From positions 1 through 64,000 of the forward strand of contig CAZDSU010000014.1 of the NCBI GenBank assembly GCA_964508135.1: DNA of 64,000 bases, read 5' to 3'. The position numbers were made by a program, and so were the translations under genes. The first letter of the stretch is position 1; each line of letters starts with the position of its first letter. Origin of the DNA: UBA6168 sp964508135. Its GTDB lineage: Bacteria; Bacteroidota; Bacteroidia; Chitinophagales; Saprospiraceae. Under the pieces are notes generated by a model, which saw nothing but the letters and a program-made list of their open reading frames with translations, made no database searches and was not told the DNA's origin. Below, in pieces: positions 1 to 8,381 of this stretch.

Positions 1-80
1 AAATATTGATTGTCAATGGTTTATAGGAATTATTTTTTTGTTGTAGAGTAGTTTAGAAAAAAAGCCTTGATTCATAAAAT

Positions 81-397
81 CAATAGTCCGTGCAGATTTT
101 ACAAATCACTGATAATCAGCGTATTAATCTGACACTGATTTTCACTGATTACACTGATTTTACTTCGTAAAATACTGATTGCAAGCAATTTGTGAAATCT
201 GTGTGAATTTGTGTCTAAAAACTGCAATAACAATAGTCCGTTCAGATTTCACAAGTCACTGATAATCAGTGTATTAATCCGACACTAATTTTCACGGATT
301 ACACTAATTTTACTTCGCAAAATCCTGATTGCAAGCAATCTGTGAAATCTGTGAAATCTGTGTGTATCTGTGTCCAAATTCTGCATGGAGTGTTGCT
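81..397. repeat. Two tandem copies of a near-palindromic intergenic repeat
   Basis: Two units of about 150 and 165 bp (81-230 and 231-397) begin with the same CAATAGTCCG and run in the same order. A third copy lies at 49768-49926. Each unit folds on itself: its left half carries GACAC-GATT-TCAC-GATT-CAC-GATTT, and its right half carries the complementary AAATC-GTG-AAATC-GTG-GAATC-GTGTC, around an inner TTACTTCGTAAAATCC stem. No coding potential is visible. This looks like a dispersed structured repeat rather than a gene. Its function is unknown. Confidence 0.8.
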
Positions 398-653
398 ATG
401 CATGAAGTGGACGAAAATGAATCGGGACGAGCCGATGCAATCCACTGTAAGTGTAAGGGTTCAAGTATTTGATGATATGCCAAGCGCCAGTAGCTTCTGC
501 TGCTTTCATGACCGTTGAAACTTGCTTGTCATGTGCAATTATCCCAACCTCACCATTATAGGCAATCCATTCTCCTTTGTACTTGCGAAGGAGTTTTTGG
601 TTGGCTTTTAACCACTGTTTTGCACTGTTTTGCAAATTTTTATCATTTTCCAT
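396..653 (-). CDS. Small DUF5678-like protein
   Basis: The 85-residue protein has a helical N-terminus (residues 1-25) followed by a GEWIAYNGEVGIIAHDK segment and a VPIHF end. The pattern WIAY-G-EVG-xA-hDK resembles the DUF5678 family of small proteins, often found in pairs with other small proteins and of unknown role. Its stop codon lies at the edge of the repeat unit ending at 397. It is separate from the polysaccharide operon. The family call is from memory and is moderate. Confidence 0.55.
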   Translation of the reverse strand: MENDKNLQNSAKQWLKANQKLLRKYKGEWIAYNGEVGIIAHDKQVSTVMKAAEATGAWHIIKYLNPYTYSGLHRLVPIHFRPLHA

Positions 654-701
654 CGTGAAGCGATTCTTTTTTGAAATGCCTTGAACCTAAGACCTGTTTG
701 A

Positions 702-787
702 TAGTGGGTCAAATGGGCGGGTGAGAGATTTCCGAAATCTTCAAGATTTCGGAAATCTGGTGCTTCCTCAACATTTTTGACCCACTA
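702..787. mobile_element. 86-bp MITE-like inverted repeat
   Basis: The ends TAGTGGGTCAAA (702-713) and TTTGACCCACTA (776-787) are perfect 12-bp inverted repeats. The interior holds a second stem, AGATTTCCGAAATCTT facing its complement (726-757). There is no coding capacity. It could be a small non-autonomous element or a structured intergenic repeat. Confidence 0.6.
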
Positions 788-1135
788 CCGACCAGCTTAA
801 GTTGAGGTAATAAAATTAGTGGAATTTTGTGGCCAGGGCTACAACTCACTTCGAATTCCTCCAATTTCAAATTTGCTTGGAATTTGCTACCAACATTTTT
901 GTCCCGCTGGGGCGACTATCACTATAATCCGTTATAGTCAGGCAACTTTCCCCAAAAATTACCCTTTTCCTATTATTTCAATAAAAATTCCGCTCAAAAT
1001 TCCTGGGAATTCGCCCTTCCTGCTTGTCCCTGGGAAAATTCGTGTCAAAAAAAACACAAATTCACACGAAACGAATTACTTCCCTTCCTTTTTTTCAAAA
1101 AATCCTCCTACTTTTGATAATCAAAAACACAAATC
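788..1135. other. Intergenic stretch, no gene seen
   Basis: About 350 bp separate the inverted repeat from the toxin-antitoxin pair. Reading frames exist but have no recognisable domain and carry runs of low-complexity C/T and A. It presumably holds the promoter of the plus-strand pair starting at 1136, but I cannot point to a convincing promoter motif. Confidence 0.5.
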
Positions 1136-1387
1136 ATGACCTCAGCGCAAACAAAGTCATCTTTCCCTACCAAATTGAATCCGGTGCAACTGCACCTCTT
1201 GGAGCTTTTTTCCAAAGAAATGTCGGAAAAAGAATTGCTCGAAATCAAGGAGGTGCTTGTTCAATATTACAGTCGAAAGGTGGACCAGGAATTGGACAGT
1301 ATATGGGAAAAGCGGGGGTATTCTAAGCAATCCTTTAAAAAAGCCTCTAAAAATCTTCACCTCCGGGCGAAGCAGAAAACCCAATGA
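1136..1387 (+). CDS. Putative antitoxin of a PIN-domain toxin pair
   Basis: This 83-residue basic, helical protein lies directly upstream of a PIN-domain gene, and its TGA stop overlaps the next ATG (ATGA at 1384-1387). A segment near residues 30-50 (EKELLEIKEVLVQYYSRKVD) matches the style of small proteins paired with COG1569-type PIN toxins. The role is inferred mainly from the overlap and partner; the protein itself has no diagnostic DNA-binding motif that I recognise. Confidence 0.65.
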   Translation: MTSAQTKSSFPTKLNPVQLHLLELFSKEMSEKELLEIKEVLVQYYSRKVDQELDSIWEKRGYSKQSFKKASKNLHLRAKQKTQ

Positions 1388-1800
1388 CAATTGTTCTCGA
1401 CACCAATTGCCTTATTCAGATTATACCGAGAAGGGCGGAACATCGTTGGCTTTACGATGCCTTTCTCCATAGCAAGCTGACGCTGGCAGTAACCAACGAA
1501 ATCATTGCCGAATATGAAGAAACGCTCAATGTTTTTTATGAAAGTTTCCAACTGGGTGGAAATGTGGCTCGCACCTTGATTGAATTGCCACAAACCAGAA
1601 GAATTTTGGTTTATTATAATTGGCGACTGATTGTAGCTGACCCCGATGACGACAAATATGTTAATTGCGCCGTTGCCTCCAATGCCGATTATGTCATCAC
1701 CCACGATAGACATTTCAATGTTCTAAAACAAATTAACTTTCCTAAAGTAAATTGCCTTTCTCTTGTTCAATTCAAAAAGATTTTCGAAAAAGAAAATTGA
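1384..1800 (+). CDS. PIN-domain ribonuclease toxin
   Basis: This 138-residue PIN protein is a likely Mg2+-dependent ribonuclease. The acidic residues expected of the fold are visible: the N-terminal VLDTNCLI (D6), an EIIAEYEE segment near residues 40-47, and C-terminal ADPDDDKYVNCA and ITHDRHF motifs. Length and layout fit the putative-toxin group of PIN proteins (COG1569 type). It is translationally coupled to the small gene just upstream by an ATGA overlap, the standard antitoxin-toxin arrangement. It is transcribed against the polysaccharide cluster and so marks its left border. Confidence 0.85.
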   Translation: MTIVLDTNCLIQIIPRRAEHRWLYDAFLHSKLTLAVTNEIIAEYEETLNVFYESFQLGGNVARTLIELPQTRRILVYYNWRLIVADPDDDKYVNCAVASNADYVITHDRHFNVLKQINFPKVNCLSLVQFKKIFEKEN

Positions 1801-1849
1801 AAGCACCACCACTTCATATAATTCGTGTTCCATTTGCGTCAATTAGCGG

Positions 1850-3076
1850 CTACATCTTCTGGTCCAACCCCTTTCCCGTTTCGATATGCTCGAAATTTGG
1901 GATATACCGCTGCATCAACTCCACAATGGCTTGTTTGGTGACATCATCTTTGGAGAAGATTTCCTTCAAATCATAAAACATAGTTTCAATAGCTTCAAGT
2001 GGTTGGCAAGGAGCGTTTTTTATCACGCCGAGGGCTGAAAAACGCTCCATGTCCACTTCCTCTTCTTCGGTATAAAACTCCTCAAAGGATTTTTCCCCTG
2101 AAGTATCCGATTGGAAAAAGTAAACGGGATATTTCGATTGCGGATTGCGGATTGCGGATTGCGGATTTAAGTATGCTTTGGCTTCTTGTTCGTTTTCACA
2201 GTAATAGGGGGTAAGCCCTAATGCTTGCAATAGGGACTCTGCGATGTCCGAAAACTTGAGCATGTCCGCCTCATTCAGTTTTGGAAAAAATATCTCTCCT
2301 GGGTTACCCAAGATGCAGGCCAGCAGGCAGATTTGGCCGGATTCCTCTGGTGAAACAAAGTACCGCTTGACATCTGATGGAGCAGAAAGTGGCTGACGCT
2401 TCATGAGCCGTTCCAGGAATCCAGCAGGCAGGCTACCATTGCTGAACGCCACATTGGCAAAGCGGGCTGTGGTGATGGGAATATGCTTGGAATACGCCAT
2501 GATGACTTCTTCCATCAGCTTTTTACTGGCGCCCATCACGTTTACCGGATTGGCAGCCTTGTCCGTGGAGACACAGAAGAAATGCTCCGGCGGATTTTCC
2601 ATGAGCAAGTCCAGCAAACGCCCCGCCTTCAATACGTTGTTGTCCACCATGGCCTCGATGGAATACTGGTCTTTTTCACTACGCACATGCTTGTGTGCCG
2701 CAAAATTGGCCACGATTTCAAACGGCCCTTCCCGACGGAGCATTTTCTCAAAAACAGCATCGCCAAAATTGACAGGGTAGGTCAGGTATTGTGCCGGTAC
2801 GGTCAATCCTTCCGTGCTCCGCAGGTCACGGGTCAATTCCGTAAGGCCGTTTTCGTTGATATCTACGACGACCAGCATGGCCGGGTGGAAGCGGAGCAGG
2901 GATTTGATGAACGAGGAACCGATGCTGCCTGCGCCGCCGATAACCAATGCCGATTTACCAGCAATTCGGTTGCGCAATTCATCAAAATTGGCTTGGATAT
3001 CCGGTTCAAATAGGCTTTCATCCCTTTTTGTGACATGTTCCGAGATGAAATTATTCAGGTTGAATTGTTGAATCAT
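1850..3076 (-). CDS. NDP-HexNAc 4,6-dehydratase-like SDR (soluble CapD/PglF/LegB type)
   Basis: This 408-residue soluble protein has the extended-SDR Rossmann motif VIGGAGSIGSS near residues 45-55, an AAHKHV motif, and the STDKAANPVNVMGASKK active-site block typical of UDP-GlcNAc 4,6-dehydratases of the PglF/CapD group. It lacks the membrane helices of PglF. With the aminotransferase that overlaps its start (ATGA at 3073-3076) it would convert a UDP-HexNAc to a 4-amino-4,6-dideoxy sugar, the acceptor expected for module A. Oddly, a tract of four 7-bp repeats encodes a NPQSAIRNPQS loop between the catalytic part and the C-terminal region. It is the last gene of the leftward operon. Confidence 0.82.
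   Translation of the reverse strand: MIQQFNLNNFISEHVTKRDESLFEPDIQANFDELRNRIAGKSALVIGGAGSIGSSFIKSLLRFHPAMLVVVDINENGLTELTRDLRSTEGLTVPAQYLTYPVNFGDAVFEKMLRREGPFEIVANFAAHKHVRSEKDQYSIEAMVDNNVLKAGRLLDLLMENPPEHFFCVSTDKAANPVNVMGASKKLMEEVIMAYSKHIPITTARFANVAFSNGSLPAGFLERLMKRQPLSAPSDVKRYFVSPEESGQICLLACILGNPGEIFFPKLNEADMLKFSDIAESLLQALGLTPYYCENEQEAKAYLNPQSAIRNPQSKYPVYFFQSDTSGEKSFEEFYTEEEEVDMERFSALGVIKNAPCQPLEAIETMFYDLKEIFSKDDVTKQAIVELMQRYIPNFEHIETGKGLDQKM
2136..2167. repeat. Four-copy heptanucleotide tandem repeat inside a coding sequence
   Basis: GATTGCG is repeated four times plus GATT (2136-2167) within the dehydratase gene. Because the unit is 7 bp, gain or loss of one copy would shift the reading frame. 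On the coding strand it gives NPQSAIRNPQS. Confidence 0.9.
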
Positions 3077-4212
3077 AACAAGTCCAATATTGAGTTAACG
3101 ACCAACTCTCTTTCTGCATCGCTCATGTTCGAGCTGGATGGGAGGCAAAGCCCATGCTCGAAAAGCGATTCAGAAACCCCGTTCAAATAAGCCGGACAAT
3201 CCTTGAAAATGGGTTGTAGGTGCATGGGCTTCCAAAGTGGACGGGTTTCAATATTCTTTTTCTCCAATGACAACCGAACACGTTCCCTGGTTATACCGCC
3301 TGTTTTTAGGGGGTCTAGTAACATGGTTGACAACCAATGGTTGGAGTAGTATTCCTCCGATGGCTCGGTTTGAAACGTGATGCCATCCGTCTCCGCCAAT
3401 GCATTGCTGTAGTAGAAAAAATGTTCCCGTCTTTTTTGAACCCTATCGTTCAATACCTCCATTTGCCCCCTACCTATACCAGCACAAATATTGCTCATTC
3501 GATAATTATAACCGATATGCGAATGTTGATAATGCGGTGCTGCGTCCCTCGCTTGGGTCGCTAGAAACAAGGCTTTTTTGCAGTAGGCATCATTGTCTGA
3601 AACCAAGGCACCGCCACCTGAGGTAGTAATGATTTTATTGCCGTTGAATGAATAAATCCCAATGTCTCCAAACGTACCGCATTGCTTGCCTTGGTACGTG
3701 GAACCCAATGCTTCTGCCGCATCTTCTACGACTGGAATCTCATAAGCCGCTGCGATGGCCATCAATTCCTTCAATCGGGCGGGCATACCGTATAAGTGGA
3801 CCAATACAATGGCCTTGGGCTTTTTTCCGGTTTGTTGAATCCTATCCTCAATAGCTGTTTGCAATAGATCGGGAGCCATGTTCCAGGTGGCAGGTTCAGA
3901 ATCTACAAAGACTGGTGTGGCTTTTTGATAAACAATGGGATTGGCAGAGGCCGAAAAGGTAAAGGTGGAACAAAGTACCTCATCGCCTTGCTCAACGCCC
4001 AATATTTCCAAGGCCAAATGAATGGCGGCTGTACCCGACGACAAGCAGGTACAGCTACCAATACCAGTCAATCTTTTAAGGTCTTCTTCTAATCCCGTTA
4101 CATTCGGCCCTAATGGAAACACATGATTATAAGAAAATGCTTCTTGAATGTATTTCATTTCCAAACCGCTCATGTGGGGGGAGGAGAGCCAGATTTTTTC
4201 ATCATTCATCAT
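3073..4212 (-). CDS. DegT/DnrJ/EryC1 sugar aminotransferase (PglE/LegC-like)
   Basis: This 379-residue PLP enzyme is a fold type I member of the DegT/DnrJ/EryC1/StrS family. The Schiff-base lysine is K193 in SFNGNKIITTSGGG, and the PLP-ring aspartate is D164 in VVEDAAEALG. The protein resembles UDP-4-amino-4,6-dideoxy-HexNAc transaminases, which act on the 4-keto product of the dehydratase encoded directly downstream with a 4-nt overlap. Its own start overlaps the stop of the next upstream gene, so translation is probably coupled. I infer the product is the 4-amino sugar acylated by module A. The exact stereochemistry cannot be read. Confidence 0.85.
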   Translation of the reverse strand: MMNDEKIWLSSPHMSGLEMKYIQEAFSYNHVFPLGPNVTGLEEDLKRLTGIGSCTCLSSGTAAIHLALEILGVEQGDEVLCSTFTFSASANPIVYQKATPVFVDSEPATWNMAPDLLQTAIEDRIQQTGKKPKAIVLVHLYGMPARLKELMAIAAAYEIPVVEDAAEALGSTYQGKQCGTFGDIGIYSFNGNKIITTSGGGALVSDNDAYCKKALFLATQARDAAPHYQHSHIGYNYRMSNICAGIGRGQMEVLNDRVQKRREHFFYYSNALAETDGITFQTEPSEEYYSNHWLSTMLLDPLKTGGITRERVRLSLEKKNIETRPLWKPMHLQPIFKDCPAYLNGVSESLFEHGLCLPSSSNMSDAERELVVNSILDLL

Positions 4213-5003
4213 TCATCTTTTATCGTTACAATACCCGCCCAACACATCCCCAAATACTCATGCACCGCCGTTTCCATTTTGGCAATATGGTCGCTCCGGG
4301 GTATCAGCCCCAAGGTGCGTTTAGATTTTTCTTCTTTCAAAATAAAATTCGTAGGAGCGGCAATCGGATTAAGTCCCACTTTGCGGAACCACTTCATAGC
4401 ACGGGACATGTGGACAGCATCCGTCACCACGATCACCTGCTGCCTTGTTCCAAATCGATACTTAAAGTGCTGGGCTTCATCCATCGTATTGGAAGTCCAA
4501 GGCAGCGTATCTATGTCTTCAGGGACTACTCCCAGTTGAATAGCCGCTTTTCTTACCACGGCAGCCTGGCTTTCTGTTTGTTTGCCCTGTGACCCGGAGG
4601 TGACCAACTTGCTTTTCGGAAGCAGGCGGTGGAGCCGGACCGCTTCCAACAGGCGAATCATTACCGTTTCCGACAATTGCTGGGAAACCGGTAAGGCGGG
4701 ATTGGTAGTGTGGCCTGCGCCTAAAACCATGATGTATGTCCCCGAATCCAAAGAAAGGGCAGAAACATCCGTCAAAGGTGGGTATTGTTTTTCCAGCGAA
4801 TCTATCAAAAAATTGGGGACGATGCTCGTACTGATGATGGCCAACCAACTAACTGCGGTGTATAAAAACAGTTGGGCATGTTTGTATTTTTTTCTCCATT
4901 TTAAAAGCAACGAAGAAAGCAGTAATAAGTATAAAAAGGGTAGGGGAGTGAATGGGGTAGAGAGGAAGGCGCGGAGAAGAGAAGCATCCAGTATTTCCAC
5001 CAC
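4209..5003 (-). CDS. YdcF/SanA/ElyC-family membrane protein (DUF218)
   Basis: The 264-residue protein has two hydrophobic segments in the first 65 residues and then a DUF218 domain: IMVLGAGHTTNP, LVTSGSQGKQTESQA, TSNTMDEAQHF and IVVTDAVHMSRAMKWFRKVGL. In E. coli, ElyC is linked to peptidoglycan and undecaprenyl-phosphate metabolism and SanA to envelope permeability. In glycan loci this family is a frequent accessory of unproven biochemical role. A role in handling lipid-linked sugar next to the phosphoglycosyl transferase at 5010 is only inference. Its stop overlaps the aminotransferase start. Confidence 0.8.
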   Translation of the reverse strand: MVEILDASLLRAFLSTPFTPLPFLYLLLLSSLLLKWRKKYKHAQLFLYTAVSWLAIISTSIVPNFLIDSLEKQYPPLTDVSALSLDSGTYIMVLGAGHTTNPALPVSQQLSETVMIRLLEAVRLHRLLPKSKLVTSGSQGKQTESQAAVVRKAAIQLGVVPEDIDTLPWTSNTMDEAQHFKYRFGTRQQVIVVTDAVHMSRAMKWFRKVGLNPIAAPTNFILKEEKSKRTLGLIPRSDHIAKMETAVHEYLGMCWAGIVTIKDE

Positions 5004-5009
5004 TAAAAA

Positions 5010-5615
5010 TTACTTAAACCAAGGTTCTTTTAATTTCCTTCCCAATAAGGTGAAAACAATAATTTTGAGGTCCAACCAGAATGACCAATGTTCTAAATAG
5101 TTCAAGTTCAAACGGACTTTATCCGGGTATATTACTTCATTATTGTAACTGACTGGATTTTCCTGCATGGCCAGTATTTCCTCTTCATTGGCGTATTTCA
5201 TGCTGGCAGGCCCGGTCAATCCAGGTTTGATGTCCAGGATTCGCCGGTCTTCCCCTTTCAGTTGGTCTGCATAACCCGGTACATCCGGACGGGGACCGAC
5301 AAAGCTCATGTCACCTTTCAGGATGTTCCATAATTCCGGCAACTCGTCCAGCTTATACTTTCTTAAAATGGCACCTAGTAGCGTTATCCTACTTTCTCCC
5401 TTGACGGAAATCGTGCTGCCGCCATGATTGATGGTCATGGTGCGGAATTTTACCATGGTAAATAATTTGCCGTCTTTGCCTACTCGGTTTTGGGTGAAAA
5501 AGACCGGTCCAGGCATCTTAATTTTTATCAACAGGACAACGACCAAAAAAACAGGTGCTAAAATGATCAGGCCTGCAAATGATGCAAAAAAATCAAAGAT
5601 TCTCTTTAACCACAT
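5010..5615 (-). CDS. Small phosphoglycosyl transferase (PglC-like), copy 1
   Basis: This 201-residue monotopic bacterial sugar transferase would move a sugar phosphate onto undecaprenyl phosphate at the inner membrane and start repeat-unit assembly. One re-entrant hydrophobic helix spans about residues 7-30. The catalytic Asp-Glu pair is D90-E91 in KLDELPEL, followed by GDMSFVGPRP. Length fits the minimal PglC/EpsL class, not the longer WbaP class. It is 60% of the way through module A and next to the aminotransferase and dehydratase, suggesting a diamino sugar donor. A second enzyme of this class is encoded at 12529-13137. Confidence 0.88.
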   Translation of the reverse strand: MWLKRIFDFFASFAGLIILAPVFLVVVLLIKIKMPGPVFFTQNRVGKDGKLFTMVKFRTMTINHGGSTISVKGESRITLLGAILRKYKLDELPELWNILKGDMSFVGPRPDVPGYADQLKGEDRRILDIKPGLTGPASMKYANEEEILAMQENPVSYNNEVIYPDKVRLNLNYLEHWSFWLDLKIIVFTLLGRKLKEPWFK

Positions 5616-5722
5616 ATACGTAATAAACTTGGATTATTCGACATTTTTGGGGTTGTATGGAGGGCGGAATAATTACAAACGACTACTTAAGTACGTGTTT
5701 CCCGGTTTTTTATGTTAAACTT

Positions 5723-6334
5723 TCAGGAGGGCACCAACAAAGGTGCTGAAACCATGTCTCCATGCCCGGGACAAACGATGGTATGCTCTGTAAAGCGATC
5801 CATGATATTAACCAAACTGCGCCGGTTTGCTTCCCTGTTGCCTCCTCTCAACTTGGTGACGACCTCAACATTTGGAATGTACGAATCACCTGTGAAAAGA
5901 TAATCACCTACCTGATAGGTTAGGCAACTCCAGTCATGGCCAGGAGTTGCCATTACTTCAAGCTGGCAGTTTTTGAAAAGTTCGATGCGGTCGTTATCTT
6001 GTAAAACCTGAACCTTGTCTCCTTCAAAAACCACCCCCATTTCATGGTATCGGGAAAGATTCAATTTGGAACAATACAAACCGTCCCTGCCTACTTCGGA
6101 AGCAAAAACAAGGCAATTCGGAAATTGACTGAGCAGGTTATTGATTTCAAAAATATGGTCGTAATGGGGGTGCGTGATGAAAACACCTTTGATATGCTGG
6201 TTTTCTCCCAACAATTTCAGCACCCCCTTCAGTTCTCCTACATCAATTAACCAGACTTCATCGGACAGTTCTTCAGAAATGATGTAGGTATTTGACGTAA
6301 AAACACTGCTTTTGACCTGCTCAACATTCATCAC
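5723..6334 (-). CDS. Metallo-beta-lactamase-fold hydrolase of acyl-sugar module A
   Basis: The 203-residue protein has the MBL metal-binding motif HPHYDH (HxHxDH), a later TPGHDWSC histidine, the metal-bridging aspartate in LFTGDSYIP and the final histidine in VCPGHGD. The fold covers glyoxalase II, thioesterases and many others. Sitting at the end of a row of ACP, SDR and condensing-enzyme genes, it may act as a thioesterase that edits or releases ACP-bound acyl groups. That role is inference only. The gene is 16 nt downstream of an ACP gene. About 107 bp separate it from the sugar transferase gene. Confidence 0.78.
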   Translation of the reverse strand: MMNVEQVKSSVFTSNTYIISEELSDEVWLIDVGELKGVLKLLGENQHIKGVFITHPHYDHIFEINNLLSQFPNCLVFASEVGRDGLYCSKLNLSRYHEMGVVFEGDKVQVLQDNDRIELFKNCQLEVMATPGHDWSCLTYQVGDYLFTGDSYIPNVEVVTKLRGGNREANRRSLVNIMDRFTEHTIVCPGHGDMVSAPLLVPS

Positions 6335-6349
6335 ATCAAAACGGATACA

Positions 6350-6568
6350 TTAACCCATAAAGTCCAAGATATCCTTTACGGTCTTGAACGCATTTATTTG
6401 TTCTCCGGTAAGCTTCTTGTCAAATTCATCGTCGCATAGTACTATCAAAGAAAGCTTGCCCATCGAGTCATATTGAACGATGTCGTCAAGGACGGTATCT
6501 TCCGTCAAGGAGTTTTCATCCAGTTCTAGCGCTTCTTCTATTAAGCGCATTTTTTCTTCATTTATCAT
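6350..6568 (-). CDS. Acyl carrier protein, module A copy 1
   Basis: This 72-residue acidic protein is the size of a discrete ACP, with the phosphopantetheine attachment site in QYDSMGKLSL (S35). Surrounding helices fit the four-helix carrier fold. It is clearly different from the housekeeping AcpP DSLD site, as expected for a specialised carrier. It lies between the MBL hydrolase and an SDR and probably presents the acyl group to the reductases and the N-acyltransferase of this module. Confidence 0.85.
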   Translation of the reverse strand: MINEEKMRLIEEALELDENSLTEDTVLDDIVQYDSMGKLSLIVLCDDEFDKKLTGEQINAFKTVKDILDFMG

Positions 6569-6628
6569 AAAAAAGGATTTTAAATTCGATTAATAAATAG
6601 TTTCCAAAAAGGTATTTAAAATTGTTTC

Positions 6629-7378
6629 TCATGCGGAAAGAAATCCGCCATCAACAGGTATGGATGATCCGGTAATGAAACGGGAATTATCGCTCAAAAG
6701 GAAAGCAATCAAATTTGCCACATCCACTGGTTCGCCCAGCCCTAAATACTGGCGTTGCAAAGTCACATCCTCTTTATTTTCATTCATGTTCATACTGACC
6801 AGACCTTCATAGGCAGGCGTATTGATTTGGGCCGGTACAACAGTATTCAGCCGGATTTTTTTAACAGACAGTTCTTTTGCCAGGCAGCGAACAGCGCTTT
6901 CCATTGCTGCTTTCGAGGCTGCATAGGCAGTGACGCTGGGCGCGCCTCGTTGTGAGGAGATAGAAGAAACCCCTACGATACTTAAACCTTCATTGTAACG
7001 GTTCTTTTTAGTGATGCACCGGATCATTTCCACAAAAGAAACGAAATTAATATTCATCACTTCATGTAGGACTTTGGGCGTCAACATGGCCAGGGGGCGG
7101 CGGCTACGGACACCTACGCAATATACGACCCCGTCCAAAGCCCCGTTGGCTGATACCGCCTCTTTGACGGCTCTTTCGATGGTTTCGGCGTTGTTCAAAT
7201 CCAAAACGTAATGGGTATGCCCGTCTCCTTTTAATAATGACTTCACCTCTTTCAAACGCTCCTCATTGGACGACAGCGAAATGACTTTTGCTCCCAATTC
7301 ACTAAGCAGTATAGCTGTCGCTTTACCAATACCGACAGTAGCGCCTGCAACCAATATCACTTTTTCTTTCAAGTCCAT
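6629..7378 (-). CDS. FabG-like short-chain reductase, module A copy 1
   Basis: This classical SDR has the NAD(P) motif VAGATVGIGKAT near its N-terminus, the catalytic serine in VSSISSQRG and the YAASK Tyr-Lys pair. A possible start 21 nt upstream (7399) would place its ATG inside GGAGG, so that GGAGG more likely serves as the ribosome binding site and I prefer the ATG ending at 7378, one base after the previous stop. Family knowledge suggests a 3-oxoacyl-ACP reductase. Neighbouring ACP and KAS III genes support that over a sugar substrate. The product is about 249 residues. Confidence 0.82.
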   Translation of the reverse strand: MDLKEKVILVAGATVGIGKATAILLSELGAKVISLSSNEERLKEVKSLLKGDGHTHYVLDLNNAETIERAVKEAVSANGALDGVVYCVGVRSRRPLAMLTPKVLHEVMNINFVSFVEMIRCITKKNRYNEGLSIVGVSSISSQRGAPSVTAYAASKAAMESAVRCLAKELSVKKIRLNTVVPAQINTPAYEGLVSMNMNENKEDVTLQRQYLGLGEPVDVANLIAFLLSDNSRFITGSSIPVDGGFLSA

Positions 7379-7379
7379 A

Positions 7380-8135
7380 TTAAAGTGTATATCCTCCATC
7401 GAGCAGCAAAGCTGTACCGGTTATTGTCCTGGTGGCATCGCTGAGCAGGAATGCCACGGTGTTGGCTATTTCGACTGGCTCGATGGCACCAAGCAGTTGT
7501 TTTGCGAAATCATTATTCGCATTCAGCTCCATATTGCTTTTAATGAAATCCAACTCAATATCACATGTAGCCCATCCTTTTAAAATAGAATTGACCCGTA
7601 TTTTTTTTTCAGCTAATTCCGCTGCCATATTTTTTATGCTTGCATCAAGCGCTGCCTTGGAGGCGCTATAGGCTGTCTTTGATTTTAGCCCCCTAATGCT
7701 GCTGACCGATGAAATGGCCACGATGCTCCCTCCTTCTTCAAAACAGTCCTTTTTAGTGATGCAACGCACCATCTCTAGGAAGGTATAGAGGTTCGCATTC
7801 ATCATTTCATGAAGGAACTTGTTTTTTGTAAATGATAGTGGCCGGACACCTCCTATACCACCGGCAAAAACAAATCCGTTGAAAGCGCCGTTCTTTTTGC
7901 AGATTTCCTTAAAATTCGGTTCAATATCTTCGGACGAATAGATGTCAAAAGTAGGAGCACACTTGAGTTTCCCACCTGATGAAACGCTTAATGCTTCAAG
8001 CTTTTCTACATTACTGTCAACCAGTACTAGTTCTGCCCCCAGTTCCAATAACTGATATACTATATGCTCTCCAATGGCAGAGGATACACCTGCCACCATT
8101 ATCTTCTTCCCCGTAAGGTTAAGCGGATTTACCAT
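7380..8135 (-). CDS. FabG-like short-chain reductase, module A copy 2
   Basis: This 251-residue classical SDR is related to the neighbouring SDR at 6629 and probably arose by tandem duplication: both share VxVSSxSSxRG, a Tyr-Ser/Ala-Ala-Ser-Lys catalytic block, similar ends (GxLLDGGYTL against GxSIPVDGGFLSA) and a conserved MxRCITKK segment. The nucleotide-binding motif VAGVSSAIGEH replaces the usual TGxxxGIG start, with Val-Ala for Thr-Gly. Two reductases in one module suggest two keto groups reduced, or two stereochemical outcomes. That is inference. It lies 6 nt from the second ACP gene. Confidence 0.82.
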   Translation of the reverse strand: MVNPLNLTGKKIMVAGVSSAIGEHIVYQLLELGAELVLVDSNVEKLEALSVSSGGKLKCAPTFDIYSSEDIEPNFKEICKKNGAFNGFVFAGGIGGVRPLSFTKNKFLHEMMNANLYTFLEMVRCITKKDCFEEGGSIVAISSVSSIRGLKSKTAYSASKAALDASIKNMAAELAEKKIRVNSILKGWATCDIELDFIKSNMELNANNDFAKQLLGAIEPVEIANTVAFLLSDATRTITGTALLLDGGYTL

Positions 8136-8141
8136 CTGATA

Positions 8142-8372
8142 TTAGGATGGATTTTTTAAGGATTCAACCAGATTGTAGATGGACTGGGCCGAGTTGAAGT
8201 TTTCAGGGCTAAGATGCGTCACCCGAACAGCCACATCGTACTCATCGTTCACTTCTGAAATGATGCATGCCAAATCGAACGAGTCCAGTATCCCTCCGTC
8301 TATCAATGCCGTTTCATTAGCAAAATCAACATCTGGACGGATTTCTTCTAAAATCTCCAATAGTCTCTCCAT
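8142..8372 (-). CDS. Acyl carrier protein, module A copy 2
   Basis: The 76-residue carrier protein has its attachment serine in GGILDSFDLACII (S31). The GILDSF form is more like the D-alanyl or peptidyl carriers that partner discrete adenylation enzymes than like fatty-acid ACP, so it may be the partner of the adenylation enzyme encoded at 9206. It lies between the second SDR and the GNAT gene with 6-10 nt gaps, consistent with one operon. Confidence 0.83.
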   Translation of the reverse strand: MERLLEILEEIRPDVDFANETALIDGGILDSFDLACIISEVNDEYDVAVRVTHLSPENFNSAQSIYNLVESLKNPS

Positions 8373-8381
8373 AAATAATGA

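Noticed and set aside
819..1139. 106-codon plus-strand frame before the PIN pair
   Set aside because: Low-complexity composition, no domain, overlaps the antitoxin start; probably chance.
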